A DNA stretch of 6,985 bases from Candidatus Altimarinota bacterium (lineage in GTDB: Bacteria; Patescibacteriota; Gracilibacteria; BD1-5; UBA6164): positions 1 through 6,985 of the forward strand of contig JAMOOA010000162.1 of the NCBI GenBank assembly GCA_027066255.1, written 5' to 3'. The notes beneath the pieces are model-generated. The model saw only the letters and a list, made by a program, of their open reading frames with translations. It did no database searches and was not told where the DNA came from. The translations under genes were made by a program, and so were the position numbers. This document shows, one piece after another, positions 5,646-6,985 of the stretch. Within the stretch, counting starts at the first letter, position 1. Every line of letters begins with the position of its first letter.

Positions 5646-6278
5646 TTAAAAAAGAGAATTCTCTTCTATTATTTTAGATTTTAAGATATTATAGTACTCT
5701 TCATCTCCATGCTCATGTTTCCTAAAGATAGCCCAACTACAAGCATCAACAACCTGTAAACACTTTTCCTCTGTTGGGGTCTTAATTTCTACTTTTAGAT
5801 TTATTCATTTGTCTCCATTTTCTCTCTCAAGGTAGTTTTTAAAATTTTCGTTTAAAAATTTATTTGTTTCTCTACGAGAAGCCACGAGCGTTATATCTCG
5901 ACTAGCTAAGAGTTTTTTTGTGATAATTCTATCTATTAGGATGTTTGTGATATAATTATACAAAACATGTTTTTCATCTTGAAGTCGTGTATATACTTTC
6001 TTCTTATTCAAATATATACTCATTACTGAAACATTTTTTCCCTTTAGGAGGTTAAATAATTTTGTTTTTATTTTAGGATGTTCCTTATAACAATGTAAAG
6101 TTCAACAATGCCTCTTAACTTCTACCTTTGAAAAACTTGAGAATATCTTCTTTATAATTTTTTCAACTGGCCTTTTATCTTCAACAAATAAAAAAGTAAC
6201 GACAAAATACTGACTTGTTTTTTCGTTATCAAAGTTAAATCATAAACATCAGCTTTCATCAAGATAAATATAGGACAT
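5646..6278 (-). CDS. DUF3800 protein
   Basis: The 210-residue product begins MSYIYLDESGCLGFNFDNEK, then TSQYFVVTFLFVED, matching the DUF3800 opening (YLDESGdlGf...yFvi...v). The middle keeps YNYITNILIDRIITK and TLVASRRETN. The end has LQVVDACSWAIFRKHEHGD, corresponding to the family's C-terminal LQ-xD-xxWAxxR motif. DUF3800 proteins have acidic motifs resembling RNase H-like folds and are common in defence islands; no activity is established. Four of seven glycines are TGA, including Gly10 and Gly13 in the first motif, and the usual GD/N before LGF is GC here. ATG at 6278 follows the preceding ORF by 5 nt (A-rich, no Shine-Dalgarno sequence). The stop is TAA. Confidence 0.85.
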
Positions 6279-6283
6279 TTTTT

Positions 6284-6417
6284 TTATTTTATTAAAGTAT
6301 TTAAGGCTATAATGATACTACTAATACTTGCTCCATTTCACAAGATACTAAAAATATCAACTATATTACTTTTATACTACTTATTTCTATTTTTAGTTTT
6401 TCTAATTTATCTATCAT
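6284..6417 (-). pseudogene. Tiny coiled-coil/membrane ORF, apparently frameshifted (-1)
   Basis: ATG at 6417 lies 4 nt after the methyltransferase stop and reads MIDKLEKLKIEISSIKVI, then TAG. In the -1 frame, from AAAA (6373-6370), the sequence continues SNIVDIFSILGNGASISSII, then IALNTLIK and TAA, 5 nt before the DUF3800 start. Joined, this is a 44-residue protein with a charged helix and a hydrophobic C-terminal segment that could span the membrane. The 134-nt length is one base short of a whole frame. The cause may be a lost A in an A-run, an assembly error or programmed slippage; the 18-residue ORF alone is also possible. No family is recognised. Confidence 0.4.
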
Positions 6418-6421
6418 AATT

Positions 6422-6985
6422 TTATCAATTAATTCCTAAAACAACCTCTCTCTCCTCCTTATTTAACCCATACAAATCAAACACCATTTCATCTATTTCC
6501 TTATCACACGCATCAATCTTGTTTTTCAGATTTAAACACTCTGTTTTATACGCATCAAAGTATTCTTCCCACTCGTCTTGGTCTTTGAGAGTCAGAGTAA
6601 TCTTTTTTTTCTTCAGTTCTTTCAGAAACTCTTCAAAGCTGAGTTCATAAAACTTCTGCAAGTTCTTCGAGAGTTTCTCCAGTTCAAAAGTTCCCGAAAC
6701 TCTCTTCAGGAATTTCTGAGTTTTTTCACCAAGTTTCTTATTGTTCTCCAACATAAAATCTGCTTTTTCTATGAATGGTTTTTGTTCTGAAAGAGAAATA
6801 TTTTTTATTGGAAACTTTGAGGAAAATTGCTTATTAGATGCATAAAATCAACCTGCTAAAAATATACTAATTTTAGAAAGTATAAAACTTAATAATGATG
6901 AATTTAATAAACATAGAAAATACTTATAACTCTCTCAAAATTCTTCTTTCAAAATAACCCCATTTACTCAAACATTTTTCATTGC
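6422..6985 (-). CDS. C-terminal target-recognition part of an adenine-N6 DNA methyltransferase / type IIG RM protein (5' end beyond window)
   Basis: The visible 187 residues read LCLLNSSLLSFILSKISIFL, AGGFYASNKQF, then FPIKNISLSEQKPFIEKADF, a helical stretch, and EIDEMVFDLYGLNKEEREVV at the end. This is the TaqI-like C-terminal specificity domain found in Eco57I-type and other single-chain restriction-modification methyltransferases (also BREX PglX-like proteins). It reads the DNA target; the catalytic NPPY domain and any nuclease domain would lie upstream outside the window. Four TGA codons are glycine, including the last residue: TGA at 6425-6427 directly precedes the true TAA at 6422-6424. 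The next ORF begins 4 nt later, indicating one operon with DUF3800. Confidence 0.85.

Noticed and set aside
5644..5670. AAGAG-AATT-CTCTT followed by Ts as a minus-strand terminator for the DUF3800 operon
   Set aside because: Only a 5-bp A/T-rich stem with a 4-nt loop inside the last codons; too weak to call.
5805..6754. Internal ATGs at 6023 (DUF3800) and 6754 (methyltransferase) as gene starts
   Set aside because: In both, family-matching sequence continues upstream in frame through TGA-glycine codons.
1..6985. CRISPR arrays, tRNA/rRNA genes, transposases, integrase or att sites
   Set aside because: No spaced repeat array, cloverleaf, rRNA motif or transposase/integrase motif was found on either strand.

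Overview
The window comes from a low-GC bacterium that reads UGA as glycine (translation table 25). That code is known from Gracilibacteria (BD1-5) and Absconditabacteria (SR1) in the candidate phyla radiation; the window alone does not separate the two. The evidence is direct. In-frame TGA codons fall on near-invariant glycines of L2 (TVR-G-KAMNP and HPHGG-G-EG), S19 (SLKK-G-P), L3 (SK-G-RGF), L4 and S3. Every complete gene ends in TAA or TAG, none in TGA. Under the standard code most genes here break into fragments. All coordinates below use TGA=Gly, and every gene lies on the minus strand.

Region 1 (1-3436, read right to left) is the front of the S10-spc ribosomal protein cluster: rplC, rplD, rplW, rplB, rpsS, rplV, rpsC (cut by the window edge). 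rpsJ (S10), which usually precedes rplC, is absent. A good sigma70-type promoter (TTGACA-16-TAAGAT) and a leader with a long hairpin sit directly upstream of rplC, so this operon probably starts at L3. Classical Shine-Dalgarno sequences are mostly lacking; start sites are A/U-rich.

Region 2 (3508-5645) is accessory and visibly rearranged. In transcription order it holds a 73-aa KTSC-like small gene, a complete KilA-N gene with 9 TGA-glycine codons, then a DinD-like N-terminal stub fused out of frame to a 5'-truncated, frameshifted DUF2779 gene. The KilA-N gene lies between two near-identical 29/30-bp direct repeats, each ending at the ATG of the following gene. It carries a perfect 30-bp palindrome inside its coding sequence. 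Upstream of the KTSC gene are repeated AGTATAT/ATATACT inverted repeats. A plus-strand promoter, hairpin and T-tract there could make a small RNA of about 65 nt.

Region 3 (5646-6985) is a tight defence-type operon. It contains the C-terminal target-recognition part of an adenine-N6 DNA methyltransferase or type IIG restriction-modification protein, a tiny membrane-protein-like ORF that appears to have a -1 frameshift, and a full DUF3800 protein. The gaps are 4 and 5 nt. This trio is the best candidate in the window for an undescribed functional unit. No tRNA, rRNA, CRISPR array or transposase was seen, and no gene-free stretch exceeds about 220 bp.
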